In this document: positions 35,571 to 48,465 of the stretch, piece by piece
Layout of the letters: every line of letters starts with the position of its first letter
Numbering within the stretch: position 1 is the stretch's first letter
Assembly (NCBI GenBank): GCA_026874595.1
Contig: CM049319.1
Location: forward strand, 14,967,601-15,031,600
Direction of reading: 5' to 3'
DNA: 64,000 nucleotides
DNA from: Sipunculus nudus
Taxonomy: Eukaryota > Annelida > Sipuncula > Golfingiida > Sipunculidae
Notes under the pieces: generated by a model
What the model saw: the letters and a program-made list of their open reading frames with translations, nothing else
Databases searched by the model: none
Told to the model about the DNA's origin: nothing
Made by a program: the position numbers and the translations under genes

Positions 35571-36154
35571 TTTGGATCTGTTTCGGATCAGTGTAGAAAT
35601 TTGAACAAAAATGTGTCTTTGTTTATGAGCTGGGGGGGGGCTTAATTTATTTATTAAATACTGCCTTTATAAGCTAAACATCATTGTTACTAATTGTGAC
35701 GTATAATTCTCATCACTGTGTTTTTATGTGTGTGAAGGTGAAACCTAAACCTTTAAAAGCTTTATATTTAATATAACTAAGTTGAATAAGTCTTTTGTGT
35801 CAGTCTTTGTATCAATCTTTATTACAAAATTGATGCTTAAAATATAAAATGAGATCAGAAGCTCAAAAATAGATTCTGTTGTTTAGATAACTTGGACATG
35901 GTTAAGGATGTGACATTTATATTTCTATGTGAAATACCAAAACTGTAATCAGTTAGACTTGATACTTTACGTTTCATTTATTAAGATTTAAAAAAAATAA
36001 AATTATTTATTTCTTACCTATTGTATTTCATATACACGTACCTCAGACCCTGATATGGGGAGGTTTACTATTTAATTGTTCCAATTTCAACAATATTAGG
36101 GTACCTTTAAACATGATACTGATGTTAACAGTAATTACCGCAAGCGTATGAAAA

Positions 36155-36380
36155 CGGCTTCTGTGGCTAAGGGGTAGAGCGTAGGACTCAAAATCGGGAG
36201 ATGGTGAGCCCCCACCCAGGGTGATCGCTCTGCAGGCTTAATGGGAAGGCCGTGCTCAACGACTATGTTTCACTCACAAACGAGTGCGCTTTTCGGGAGT
36301 TCCTCGGTGGTATGACCCAGCAATGGGGGCGATTACGCACTCAGGACCCGCAGGTGCAGTAGACACCTGGCCTGGTCGAT
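36155..36380 (+). mobile_element. tRNA-derived SINE (plus copy)
   Basis: GGCTTCTGTGGCTAAGGGG contains an A box (36164-36174). The B box is degraded. The body shares CTCTGCAGGCTTAAT, CACTCACAAACGAGTG and GACCCAGCAATG with the minus copy at 28985-29322. Confidence 0.75.
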
Positions 36381-37007
36381 GCCAGGATATTAAATAACAG
36401 TGGATATGATGGGATGGGATTCCACAAGTAATTCTGCGCAAGTACAAGTCCAATTCAGAGGCTTGGTCACTTTTTTAGGAGATTCTCTTCAATTTCCCGG
36501 GGCGGATGTAGGATAAAGAAAAATTAGGAAGACTTATGGGAAAACATTGACAGGGTCCTCAGGTACAGAAAGGGGGGGAGGGTGTTTAAAATCTCTTTTG
36601 GTGGCTCAAACGGGATGGGTCCAGGAGATCCGGTTATGCTAGTAAATTATTGAATGAAACTTAAAATAACAGTTTTAGGGTAGATAAAATCATCATAGAG
36701 GAATTACAAAAACAAATTTTGAGATATTGCCATATATTTTGATATTAGTCCATTTAAAAGGGGGTTATTGTTACTGGGACTTAAAATAGTGTACCTTTTA
36801 AAATGTTATAATTTTTACATATTACAAAATCATGTGAAAATGAATGAAAAGTTGAAAAATATACTATTTGAAGGATCACAATACCAGGTTTAAAATAATG
36901 TTCACATTTTGGGGTCTAATATGAAGTAAAAGCACTTAATTTAATTTAGATAGAGGGGTTTCAAACGATAATGATACCTAGATGACATCTTATCATTATA
37001 TTTATCA

Positions 37008-37042
<35 letters not shown>

Positions 37043-37043
37043 A
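37008..37043. repeat. (GA)n microsatellite
   Basis: Interrupted GA run; the B2 counterpart at 49056-49103 is longer and uninterrupted. Confidence 0.95.
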
Positions 37044-37179
37044 ACCAAAAGGAACTAATTTAAATTAGAGTTCAACTTAGGGTATTTCTGCATGTCGTTC
37101 AAAAACTCAGTTTCATTTTTAGAATATGACAATGGGCCTGACAGAGCTCATTAATTCAGGACAGTCCATTTTCCAATGA

Positions 37180-37400
37180 AACAGGGACGACAGCTTAGAC
37201 GGGAAGAGGTGGTCAGTCTCACCGGCGCACTTATATATGACCAGTATGTACTCTGTTTTTAAGCATAACGAACTTACGTACCGAGTTGTACTGGTGACGT
37301 ACTAGAGCGTATGCCTGGTCCACAGAATGGACAGTGACTGCAAGGACAACACCCACCAGAAGAAATGGATGATTCCGAAATTGGGACGGGCACTAAACCC
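37180..37400 (-). repeat. Module type i (B1)
   Basis: On the minus strand it reads CAGTCACTGTCCATTCTGTG, CATACGCTCTAGTACGTCAC, CAGTAC and GGTCAT-N20-CTGACC (37211-37242). One arm base is changed. The block order is that of modules a, d and g. Confidence 0.65.
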
Positions 37401-38439
37401 TCTGACAGGTGAATTGCAAGCAAACGTACAAACAATGCATGCAATGTTACAATGAAAATCTAAATACACCATTCCAATAAAAAGAACAACACACAAACAG
37501 AAGTCTTTTGATGTTTTATTTATTAATCAATTTTTACTAAAGATTAAAATAATTAAAATGAGTTGCTGCGTTTTATAATAATTTTGCAATGTACCATATG
37601 GGGTGCCAATTAAAAAAATGTCATTATTTATTTATTAGTCATTTATTTGATTATTTATATGCTCTCGAAGATCACTTCCTAAAACATATATTGATATAAT
37701 GAAGGAATGATATATTCAAATTACCTAGAATGAACCAAATAAACACCTTTAGCAAAATAATATATAATTTGCCCCTCATATACTTTAGTGAAAAACTGCA
37801 CATGTATTTCATTATTTACGTATTCGCACTTTGAGAAGAATAATTAAACTTTAATGGGCACCCCTTAAAGAAAGTGAATATGAATTAACTAAGATGAATG
37901 CTTCAAACAGACAACAATTTTTATGAATAGTAATGAGTATTTTATTATTATGAAAAGAAACCTCTGTGGACTGATTCTTTTCGGCAGAGTTGACAAAGAT
38001 TATATGTGTATGTATATTGAATCCTGTAGGCTATGTTTAAGGGCTACACAAAAAAAGTGCACACAGTTGAATTGAATTTAACAATGTTACCAATTAATAA
38101 ACGATGATATCATATCTTAAAAAGCGAAACACCTGTCACTTTCTCATTCCAGGCCACACCAACAAATATTAGTTCTAAGGAATCGACGCTCAAAATTGTG
38201 TGCGTGTGTGTGTGGGGGGGGGGGGGTAGGTGTGTGAGTAGATGTAGGTGTTGTGGGTGTGTGTGTGTGTGTATGTGAATGAGCATCAAGTTTAGTGTTA
38301 CCAACAAAAATAAAAAGGAGGTTCGCTCTATTTGTATTGTATTCCAGAGTTCGTAAAAACAGTTTATCTTTTGGTGTAGCCTTATTTATTATTTTTCTTT
38401 ATCTTCTCTCTGCCAGGATACCAATCCTGTGTGTAATGA

Positions 38440-38600
38440 GTAGCCTTTGTCCAGAAAGGGATGCACTGTGAGGCACAGTCATGAGACGAGGGCAGTTTGT
38501 CAGAAACCATTTCATGCCAAACGGTCTCCGCCCATCGTGTCCCCAAACCGTCACTCACGCACCCTATAGGGGGCGGTAGGAGTCACTCTTTAGATAAATC
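38440..38600 (+). repeat. Module type h (B1) with CTCF-like core
   Basis: TTTGTCCAGAAAGGGATGCA, CAGAAACCATTTCATGCCAA and, at 38562-38578, CCCTATAGGGGGCGGTA, a CTCF-like core. Confidence 0.55.
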
Positions 38601-39456
38601 TGCGGAGATGCTTGGCTAAAAAGGCATTTAGTCGGAGTCAATAAGACGCATGCTCTCCTCTAGTAAAATAATAGAAATCAGACCATTTCTGAGGTAAAGG
38701 TACACGAAAACACATACATTATGTTCGAACAAACTGATAAAGGTACGAAACTTATGTGATTGCACAAAGGGGTGAGAATCTGAGAACTCTCTAATGGATC
38801 ATTTAGGCAACTTGATGAAATGATGTGACAGCATGGGAGGTATATAAGCTTGACCATGTCACTTTACAGAAACTTTCCTTTCTTTCATTCCGCGGGGTTA
38901 ATTCCATTTAGGTTTAGAGCACATATCCAACAAGATCCCTGACACCCCCTGTTTTTTAGTTGGACTCTTCTGCGGTAGGTGGATTAATCCAGTCATCAAG
39001 ACATAGTGTTGTCTTTCATCAATTGTTCTTTACATTTTTCATACATCTTGACCAATTGCCCGAAATCATTTATAAAAAATAACGGCCCCATAGTCTATTT
39101 AAAAGAAAAAAAATCGACGAATAAAGCAATGACAATACCACTAGCTGTTTAACCAGTCACGTAAAAGAGATATTAAGAATATTGAACGCATAGATGATTA
39201 TAGATAAAGAGTGGAAGGAGGATTGGGGTATACCGTGGCCCCGGTGATCAAAACTTAGTGTGCAGGGGATGCCAGTAGGTTTTATAATACATAGCGCTCG
39301 CATACAGACGTAGAAAAGAAAACAGATCGGATCGCATATCTCATGGCTATTTTCCGTCATTAAAGGGGAATATTCTGATATCTGATTCCCAGAAATTAAA
39401 GATAATCTGTTGAACCTTTAAAAAAAAACGTGGATCCCACGGAACATAGGCTCTTC

Positions 39457-39458
<2 letters not shown>

Positions 39459-39511
<53 letters not shown>
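39459..39511. repeat. (TA)n microsatellite
   Basis: Pure TA run with a B3 counterpart at 51527-51581. B1 has only a few TA repeats at the same place (near 29757). Confidence 0.95.
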
Positions 39512-39514
<3 letters not shown>

Positions 39515-39899
39515 TGTGTTTACAACATCTCGAGGACCCGTCCAAATAAACTCATTAAACAACGAAATCTTTCGGCATGTCCGACTGCTAATGGCGAATT
39601 ACCACTAGAAATCTTTCAACCTCCGCACTTATGCGACCAACTACCTTGCTTTGCTTTGTTAATTGGTTGGTTTGAAACTCCTTGTATGCCCAAATTACAC
39701 ATGCCAAGAGAATTGACTTCTAAGTTATTTCAGTCTAAAGTCATCTAATACAGTATTTAATTGTTACTTATAATTTGAAGCACTTAATTTAACATAATTA
39801 AAGGAATATTCTGACTTTTCCAGACGATTTCTAGTTTCTGTACTTAATTTTAGGTTTTAGCGGTTATTAAGTACTACACTGGAATCATTTATCTCGCAG

Positions 39900-39990
39900 A
39901 CAGAGCAAGGCCATCTCAATCAGGTAATGACAACAGACCTGTCTGGCTGGGCTAATTAACGTCAACACGGAGAGACATACCGAAACAAAT
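39900..39990 (-). promoter_or_regulatory. Module type f, partial (B2)
   Basis: Minus strand: GTTGACGTTAATTAGCCCAG then CAGGTCTGTTGTC. Only the TAAT/GTCTGTTG part is kept; no CRE. Confidence 0.45.
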
Positions 39991-40105
39991 CAATAACCAC
40001 TTTAAACCAACGCTATTAGGGGCGTAGCCGGGGCGGGGGGCAGAGGGCCAGCAATGCATCAATTGCCTTTGCAAAATATTCGGCCCCTCCATTCCTTCAA
40101 TTTTT

Positions 40106-40231
40106 AGCTCAGCTGACTGTAAGTCAACTGAAGTATATAGGAATGGCGCTTTGTCCGTCGTCCGTCCGGCCGACCGGCCGTCCGTTAGCAGGGCACAAAG
40201 CGTAACTGCTGGACCAAGAAACTTCTAAGTT
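40106..40231 (+). repeat. Composite repeat, left end (B2)
   Basis: TTTTTAGCTCAGCTGACTG followed by CGCTTTGTCCGTCGTCCGTC and GGCCGACCGGCC. It is the same start as at 53018 in B3, cut at 40232 by the LINE. A second copy of the CGTCCGTC part lies at 42620-42870. Confidence 0.7.
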
Positions 40232-41320
40232 GTTGTTGTTGTAACCTTTATTTCCTCCACTGAGCGGAGAATCAACAATTTACAATGATATAACATTAGA
40301 TGAAAGTTCAATACAATATTACACCAAAAAAATACATATATATATATATATATGCAATGTGCAATCTTCACTGATAAATGCACTTTGTTACATACACACT
40401 TTTTTGTTTACACACACGTTCTAATGAATTCCAAGGTATAAAAACCTTCCAATTAAACAAGTTTCATATGTTGTAGACATTCTATTGTGTCCTTCGCATT
40501 GAAAATCAGTTTAACAGATTCATATATAAACACAATATTTTGTTCATGTGCAAATTCACATACAGGTCTACCTAACATATGTGAAAACATTTCGTCATCC
40601 GTGATATTATTGAAATAAGCACTGATTTCCACATTAAAAGTATCAGTTATAAAGTCAAAGAATTCATCTCTGTCTGCAGCGGTGCTGTAACAACCAAGAA
40701 CGGCGTGACTGTAAATTTCCTCTACCATAAATCCACAAAAGGGACAGAGAATCACAATATCTTTAAGACAATCTATTGTTATAACAATTTTCGCTACATA
40801 ATTGAATAAACCAAGAGAATGAGGGACCTCTTTCGAGGCTTGCCATAGCAGTGACTGATGAAAACATCCGTCCATAATATATTATTGTACATTATAAAGT
40901 CAGTGTCAGTACATACACGATAATAATAAATGGTTTCTTCTTTTTCTACAACTGATTTAATCACAGCTCTTTTCCACAATGCTTTTGAGGGTATAGGGAC
41001 ATCTCTAAAGAAAGATAATGTCAAAAAGACCATATTCTTGTAACAACAAAATAATATCAAATATATAACCGGAACGGAAAGAATTTTGGTTCAGTAAAAT
41101 ACAATTCAGCTTAAAAAAGAAGATCTGATAGCATGGATGAAGCGGACTTAATTGGCATAATCTGTGAAAGAAAAGTAATTTACTTTTATGAATGAAAGCA
41201 CGCAACCGCGGCATACCTATCATTGATATAACTTTGTCTGAACGTATCCAGGTGGGAAAATTTTGGATTGATTTTAAACAAAATCTATGCATACGTTCCA
41301 GAGCTAAATAATCACTCTTT
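40232..41320 (-). mobile_element. 5'-truncated LINE (non-LTR retrotransposon)
   Basis: Minus-strand frames at 41292-41005, 41060-40794 and 40875-40453 together encode the C-terminal end of a non-LTR RT protein with frame breaks. Visible are LALERMHRFCLKSI and the knuckle CPFCG...HAVLGC (C-x2-C-x9-H-x4-C). The 3' end is GGAAATAAAGGTTAC followed by ACAACAACAAC. The RT core is absent. It is inserted in the composite repeat right after CTTCTAAGT, which is uninterrupted in B3. Confidence 0.8.
40453..40875 (-). pseudogene. LINE ORF2 C-terminal domain with CCHC knuckle
   Basis: 140 codons from Met to stop. The motif CPFCGFMVEEIYSHAVLGC near residues 43-61 is the cysteine knuckle found after the RT domain in many animal LINEs. 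The upstream coding sequence continues in two other frames (41060-40794 and 41292-41005), so at least two frame breaks separate it from the rest. No function is expected. Confidence 0.7.
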
Positions 41321-41324
41321 CACG

Positions 41325-41990
41325 CTGCCAGCTTTGACCGTTTATAATATATTTAGACACCAGATGGCGGTTCGTTGTCCGCTGAACAAAGCGTGCGTAT
41401 GATGTGACAAGCAGCCAACCAGATGCCAATAAACAAACACTCGACAGGCATCCTGGCTCCGCCCATAGCTGCGCTTCAAGCGCCGTTTGTAGACAGTTTG
41501 TGTTCGAATTTTAATTGCTCCCTCTGCATTCTCGCATCATCGATCGATTCGATTCCGACAGTATGACTGTGTTAGCGTAGCCATGTATTTGTTGTCTGTA
41601 GAACTGAATCCTGCAAGCGAGGTGTGCACGCAGCCTTTGCGGTTACGTTTCGTTTGCATTACTGGTAACCGACCGGGCGTCTTATGTGCCCAAGGCCCTA
41701 AGCAAACCACGTCTGCGGCAATTCTCTCTGAGCCTGTGGCCTGTTCATACGGTTACCGAGGCGATGAGCTGTCACTCAAAACCAAATGACCATGATTGGC
41801 TCCGTGTATTCGTCGGTTTGCTCTGTCTTCCAGCACAAGGTCTCATCTGATTGGACAAAAATACAGTGCTCCCCTCTGGTGTAGCAATTCAGGATACGAG
41901 GTCATAACAAACAGCGCTTACCATATAGGAAGTAGGCCTATAGTTAAAGCGCTGTGTAAAGAGCGTATTTGACATATTGGTTTCAAACTT
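41325..41990. promoter_or_regulatory. CpG-rich promoter-like segment (B2 only)
   Basis: CpG density is far above the surroundings up to about 41800. It contains a CCGCCC box (near 41460), GCCAAT (41425) and two inverted CCAAT boxes (ATTGG near 41796 and 41850). CTCF-like cores lie at 41357-41374 (ACACCAGATGGCGGTTCG) and 41865-41885 (minus). It is absent from B1 and B3. A 68-codon frame at 41583 is open but has no recognisable domain. It could be a captured promoter, a retroelement 5' region or unrelated. Confidence 0.4.
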
Positions 41991-42009
41991 TACTTATATG
42001 TGACTCGCC

Positions 42010-43195
42010 ACTAAAGTAAGAAACGTGTGGATTTTGGGGTCCAACGGTCAAAGGTCAAGGTCACAGGACTCATTTCTTTAAAAAGAATGCATTTGAAGCC
42101 AAATTTTCATCGCAAACCTTCCATCTTCAAGATATTGCTAACCTGCCAAAAGGGTAAGATTCTGTTCAATTTTGGGGTCATGAGGTCAAAGGTCAAGGTC
42201 ACAGTACCCACTTATTTAGAAAGATTCTGGATGCATTTCAAGCCGAACTTTTCATCCCAAACCTTCCATCTTGCACATATAGCTGAGCTGCCAATAGGGG
42301 AAGAACCTGATTGATTTGGGGGTCACAAGGTCAAAGGTCATGGTCACAGGGGCCCATCTGTCCACATATTTGTTTCTCGATGATAACTCCAGTTTGGATT
42401 GACATATTGGTATCAATTTTGACTTATATATGACCCACCAATAATGTAAGAATCCTTTTGAGTTTGGGGTCATAAGGCCAAAGGTCAGGGTCACAGGACC
42501 TACGTCTTTAAAAAGATTGTTGACGTATTTTTAGCCAAATTTTTTGTCCCAAACATTCTATCTTCCAGTAATGGAAGTAACTTATGTATGTTGGGGTCAT
42601 GATGTCAAAGGTCAAGGTAAAGGAATGGCGCTTTGTCCGTCGTCCGTCCGGCCGACCGGCCGTCCGTTAGCAGGGCACAAAGCGAGACTGCTGGACCTAG
42701 CAACTTCTAAGTTAATATCCAGGAAGGTCAATAAAAAATCACCTTGGAGACCTGAAATTAGGTCACTGCGACCAATATCCTCCGAACTATGGGGCTTGAA
42801 ATTACCCCCCAGAATAATCAAAAATATAATACAAAACCTCCAATATCTTGATTAATGCATGGATTGTCATGAAATTTGACAATAAAATTGACTTATATAT
42901 GGCCCACCACTGAAGAAAGAACTGTTGATTCGGGGGTCATGAGATCAAAGGTCAAGGTCACAGGACCCACTACTTTAGTAAGATTGTGGATGCATTTTAA
43001 GCCAAACTTTTCATCTCGATCCTTCCATCTCCGACATGTGGTGCACCTGCCAATGGGGGAAGTTTTCTTTTGATTTTGGGGTCACTAGGTGAAAGGTTAA
43101 GGTCACAAGGCCCATCCATTCACAAATTAGTTTATGGATGATAACTCCAGTTTGGGTAGACAGGTTGGCTTCAAACTGATCACAGGACCAATATT
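42010..43195 (+). repeat. AGGTCA-type tandem repeat (B2)
   Basis: Seven occurrences of TTGGGGTCA...CAAAGGTCAAGGTCACAGG or variants, about 140 bp apart (42033, 42172, 42318, 42463, 42593, 42933, 43076). Units also share TTTAAAAAGATT, GCCAAACTTTTCATC and CTTCCATCTT. A CGTCCGTC segment interrupts at 42620-42870. Short open frames across it are by-products. Confidence 0.8.
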
Positions 43196-43395
43196 TTGGA
43201 AAACCTTATATACATATATCCTTATAGACAAATGCAGCTGAGCGTCGAGACCCATGGGTCCCTAGTTTTATCCTGGCTGAGCCCTGACTATGCCCCACAC
43301 ACAATATGGGTTCTGATAACTTGTAATAAAAAGTGATTAGATCCATATGCTATACTTAGCCGATAGGCTTGTGTTAGCTACTTTAGTGATCATTT

Positions 43396-43403
43396 TGACG
43401 TCA
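43396..43403. promoter_or_regulatory. CRE palindrome (B2)
   Basis: TGACGTCA in CATTTTGACGTCACAATG, 50 bp before the minisatellite. B3 has it at 54623-54630. B1 has TGACGTCG at the same place (near 30660), one base off. Confidence 0.5.
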
Positions 43404-43452
43404 CAATGTTATTATGCCTGGACTTAAGTCCAATGCTGATTTTGCGACATAT

Positions 43453-45242
43453 GGATTCATCAATAATCATATTAATACTTGTCATAGCCATTGATAATCA
43501 TGTTGATACTTATGATTATCCATGGTTATGACAAGGATCAATATGATTATCCACTGCTATGACAAGAATCAATATGATTATCCATAGCCCTGAAAGGGAT
43601 CAATATGATTACTGAAGGCTCTGACAAGGATCAATATGATTATTGATGGGTATGGCAAGGATCAATATGATTATTGAAGGCTTTGACAAGGATCAATATG
43701 ATTATTGATGGCTATGGCAAGGATCAATATGATTACTGAAGGCTCTGACAAGGATCAATATGATTATTGATGGGTATGGCAAGGATTAATATGATTACTG
43801 AAGGCTCTGACAAGGATCAATATTATTATTGATGCGTATGGCAAGGGTCAATATGATTACTCGAGGCTCTGACAAGGATCAATATGATTATTGATGGCTA
43901 TGACAAGGATCAATATGATTATCAATGACTATGACAATGATCAATATGATAATTATTGGCTGTGCTGGAATCAAATGATAATTTAATTGTCTGACAAGAA
44001 CAATGTGATTATTGATGGCTATGACAAGGATTAATATGATTACTGAAGGCTCTGACAAGGATCAATATGATTATTGGTGGGTATGGCAAGGATCAATATG
44101 ATTACTGAAGGCCCGATAAGGATCAATATGATTATTGATAGGTATGGCAAGATCAATATGATTATTGAAGGTTCTGAAAAGAAAAAATATGATTATTGAT
44201 GTGTATAGCAAGGATCAATATGATAACTGAAGGCTCTGACAAGGATCAATATGATTATTGATGGGTATGGCAAGGATCAATATGATTACTAAAGGCTTTG
44301 ACAAGGATCAATATGATTATTGATGGGTATGGCAAGGATCAATATTATTACTGAAGGCTCTGACAAGGATCAATATGATTATTGATGGGTATGGCAAGGA
44401 TCAATATGATTACTGAAGGCTCTGACAAGGATCAATATGATTATTGATGGCTATGGCAAGGAACAATATGATTACTGAAGGCCCTGAGTAGGATCAATAT
44501 GATTATTGATGGGTATGGCAAGGATCAATATGATTACTGAACGCTCTGACAAGGATCAATATGATTTTTGATGGGTATGGCAAGGATCAATATGATAACT
44601 GAAGGCTCTGACAAGGATCAATATGATTATTGATAGGTATGGCAAGGATCAATATGATTACTGAAGGCTCTGACAAGGATCAATATGATTATTGATGGCT
44701 ATGGCAAGGATCAATATGATTACTGAAGGCTCTGACAAGGATCAATATGATTATTGATGGCTATGACAAGGATCAATATGATTACTGAAGGCTCTGACAA
44801 GGATCAATATGAATATCAATTGCTATGCAAGGATCAATATGATTATCGATGGCTATAACAAGGATCAATATGATTATTGATGGGTATGGCAAGAATCAAT
44901 ATGATTACTGAAGGCTCTGACAAGGATCAATATGATTACTGAAGGCTCTGACAAGGATCAGTATGATTATCAATGACTATGACAATGATCAATATGATAA
45001 TTATTGGCTGTGCGGGAAACAAATGATAACTTAATTGTCTGACAAGAACAATGTGATTATCCATGGCTATGACAAGAATCAAAATGATTATCGATGGCTA
45101 TGGCAAGTATAAATGTGATTGTCGATGGCTCTGACAAGAATCAATATGATCATTGATGGTTTTGACAAGTATCAAAATGATTATCGATTGCTATGACAAA
45201 CATCAATATAATTATAATTTTATTATCGATGGCTCTGTCTAG
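43453..45242 (+). repeat. 31-bp minisatellite (B2), about 58 units
   Basis: Alternating units (GATTATTGATGGGTATGGCA then AGGATCAATAT; GATTACTGAAGGCTCTGACA then AGGATCAATAT) form a 62-bp higher-order repeat. ATCAATA-TGAT-TATTGAT palindromes recur. Edges match those in B1 and B3. Confidence 0.92.
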
Positions 45243-45689
45243 GATTAGCTAATTTAAAATAAGTGGTATAACAGCTAAATACAGTATATCTAATCCTTAT
45301 GGCAGGAAAACAATGCGGCAATGCCGTCAAGCAGTTATTTGGTTAATATAATACTTCTCACGCGGTATAAATATTTTATTATAATCTTTTTTAATGATTT
45401 AATATTTTCCTGAATGTCATTCTGAGTTCCTTATTTTTCTAAATCCTTAGGGTTAAACGGACGGAATCGAATATAGAAAACATTTTAGAAGAATATTCAC
45501 GAGAAAATCACGTCCTGTGAATGCAAGGACATTTATGGGACGTGAGTTTTTTTCCATAGTTTATATCACATTTTTTACCGTAAGAAATACCAAAGGCACC
45601 AGTGCAGCACAGACAATGACCATGGAAACCCTTTATTTGTCCCTGTTATATTCGCGGGGACTCGAATGGTGTCCGGTTATTCGGGCTGA

Positions 45690-45900
45690 AACTATGATAG
45701 TCCTACGGGTCAGCCCCCTTTCTGTGCTTTGAGCATCACTCATACGCCACTACTTAACCAGTACTACGGTGTTAAATAAGTTCAAACGATACAGACATGC
45801 AGTTCACAGTGGTCAACTGCTAGTACACGATAGACACTGACCTGATTGGTCGTTTGAGCTTACACCCTTATTTGACTGAAAATGGACTCTTCCAAATTTA
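45690..45900 (+). repeat. Module type d (B2)
   Basis: GGGTCAGCCCCCTTTCTGTG, CATCACTCATACGC, CCAGTACTACGG and GGTCAA-N20-CTGACC at 45811-45842 with one arm change. Confidence 0.65.
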
Positions 45901-46489
45901 TAAGTCAATGATTCCTAGGAAGTATCAAAATGGGTATTTGTTTAAGGCTAAAATAGGGTCTTATTATAAATATGTGTTGGAGGGCGACTTTTTTTACTCA
46001 TTTGATTATAAATTTGGGGAAAACTGGTCAATAAGTATGTATTTTTCTTGCTAAACAGGTAAAAGCACATAATAAAAAAAGAAATTGTACCAATTTTAGT
46101 TATTTCATTTTCTTGGAAGAGTTATCCGAGTGTCTGGTAAATTTTTACTTTCAAAATTGACCAGCACAAAAAATAACAGATGACAGACGCCATGCCATTG
46201 GTCCGTCACAACTAAAGTGTCAAACTATGCTACAGTATATAAGTCTAGGAGAAAATTCGCTAAACTTTAATGGGCACCTATTGGTGGAATGGTAATATTT
46301 ATGTGTTAATAATATATGTATGTATTTATGTATATCCGGACCTGTAACTAAAACAGTGCAGGCAATTTCCACTTAAAACGTTTCGTCAAGATAGCTCCCT
46401 ATCTCGCTCCTCTTTGAAGAATTTAGAAATCGCATGCACATGACACAAACAGTTGATTGTAATTCGCTCTTCATTTCTCAGATGGCAGC

Positions 46490-46770
46490 AGGGCGATGGT
46501 CTGCAGTTTCTGAACGTCTCGTTTACCCGGTGTTCTACGTTTGGCCATTAGGGGTCGTTGCTCACTGTAACTGCCCATCCCTTGACCTGTGATACATGCG
46601 TCCTTGATCTAGAACAACTGTACTGACCTGACTTGACGATGTGTGGGAGTTCCTGGAAGTCGGTCACACCCCCGCAGTTGATATGATTCAAGTCTGGTCA
46701 AACTGAGATGATAACAGCGAAATAACCACGGGTTAGGGAAGGTCACAATCTATAATTTTTCATACCTACA
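46490..46770 (+). repeat. Module type c (B2) with CTCF-like core
   Basis: TGGCCATTAGGGGTCGTTG at 46542-46560, then CCCATCCCTTGACCTGTGAT and GTACTGACCTGAC. Confidence 0.6.
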
Positions 46771-47504
46771 CAAAATGGACTTGACCTATGTGAACAAACC
46801 GTTCGGCAGTCTCTCTCTCTCTCTCGATCTATCGATCAAATTATTTAACGGTTTTATTAAAGTTTTTCATCGTTTCACAAGTTTTATTTTATACGTCTCG
46901 ATTGTGATCAATGAATCAGTTGTTGTCTTTGATACAACAGTACTGCCAACCAGACCACACTGCCAACCAGACCAGTAGTGTTTTATACCCTATTGCCGTT
47001 ACGGTCTAAAAATGTGTGCTTAACTTGAATATGTTTAATTTTCATCATGGAAAGTGTCTGTGAACTGTTGATAGGCTATAACAAGCTGTTATCAATTAGA
47101 TCGCTTTATTCACGATTTATCGCAATGATCTGGCCCTTGTTTATTATCTGGTAAACTCCTGCGTTTTTCGCAACACGTGCGTTTGTTGTCAACATATCCA
47201 TTCAAATGAGCCAGCTTGTTGAGAGATCCTGGCCAATAGGAAAACGGCTTGCCCAGATAACGGGGAAAAGAAGGATAGAGATCTGGGAAGCCCATTCTGA
47301 GTTGTAAAATTAGACTGTAAAGAGTTTCAGATACCGGGCAAGTAGTATTTTTACCCAAACTTGTTAAAAAATATCCATGGAAGGAAATTATGTATCATTT
47401 ACACCCTTTAGTCACTTTTCATCGAAAATTTCGGTCACGATTTTTTTTTTGCGGGACGCGTATTTTGCACCTCGGAAAATGATTTTTTTTCAAAGCATTC
47501 AGTA

Positions 47505-47610
47505 GCAGAGCACTTCAGTCTTGATTCAGACTATAGTGGTGTGGAGGTACATACGGTTGGTCAGCGACCTCTGGTGTTATTTTTGTTACTGACAAAATGA
47601 TCGGAGAGAA
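47505..47610 (-). repeat. Module type b (B2)
   Basis: Minus-strand core AACACCAGAGGTCGCTGACC at 47559-47578, identical to B1. Confidence 0.55.
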
Positions 47611-48194
47611 GTCTGTCTCGTCTAATGCAACCCCCACGAAGAGGCTATATCTACTGAGGCACAATTGACATAACCTAGGGAAAATTATTTGTATGGAGAA
47701 TGGGCTGCAAAGTGTTCAAGTTAAAAACTGCAAGTTTTTCTCACAAAAGTGTTCAAGTTAAAAACTGCAGGTTATTCCTCGACATTTAGTTATGGGGAAA
47801 AAAACTGATAAACCATGAATTGTATAATGTACCGAAATATTCTTTATCCTCTCTTTCCGGGATTATAAATATCCGTATATATGTAATTTTAATTCTGATT
47901 CGATTGTTTTATTCTTTCCTAAGTAAAAAAATATATTCAATAAAAAAATAGGAGAAAAAGATAATAGAGGTTGCAGCAAAATGCAACTTAGTTGCATCTT
48001 AAAAGAGGAAGTGGAATTTTTCCTGTGGGTCCGTCAAGGCGAATAAGAATGTTTTATGCTACAAAAAAATATGTATAAGTCTATATCAATATTTTATTAT
48101 TTAAATTTAACCCAAAAAAATGACATTTTCTCCACATTTAGACGATATGTAAAGTGTATGTCAATTTCTAAGAGGTGACTAATTGTTTGTTGTC

Positions 48195-48465
48195 TTTCTC
48201 GGGCTCACCACTGACCCTTATGAACTTCTTGGGTTTAAATGTATGACCTCTGTTGCCACTGTAGTACTGATGACGTACTGGAGTGTACTGGTGATGAGCT
48301 TAGAACATAATGGGCAGTGACCTTACACCGGTGTGTTGGTTGTAGCGGTGGTTGGTCATTACCAGATCAATGCTGGTTGTTTGTTCTGTGCCCACTGGAG
48401 CGCTTCCCTGGTCAGTTTGCACGATGTCACGCTAGTGACCTCTAGTGGCCAAAAATGAAACCATT
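48195..48465 (-). repeat. Module type a (B2)
   Basis: CTCF-like TGGCCACTAGAGGTCACTA on the minus strand at 48433-48451, followed by the block I and block III sequences, then GGGTCAGTGGTGAGC. The second arm is lost as in B1. Confidence 0.6.

Larger units (their letters stand above)
29330..38945 (-). repeat. Duplicated unit B1 (inverted)
   Basis: Read on the minus strand it has the same module order as A (a-b-c-d-...-g). Colinear direct copies follow as B2 and B3. B1 lacks the composite repeat found at 53018-54592 and has the shortest minisatellite. It has an extra stretch 35290-36735 absent from B2, containing a forward f module and a SINE. No gene is seen. Confidence 0.75.
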
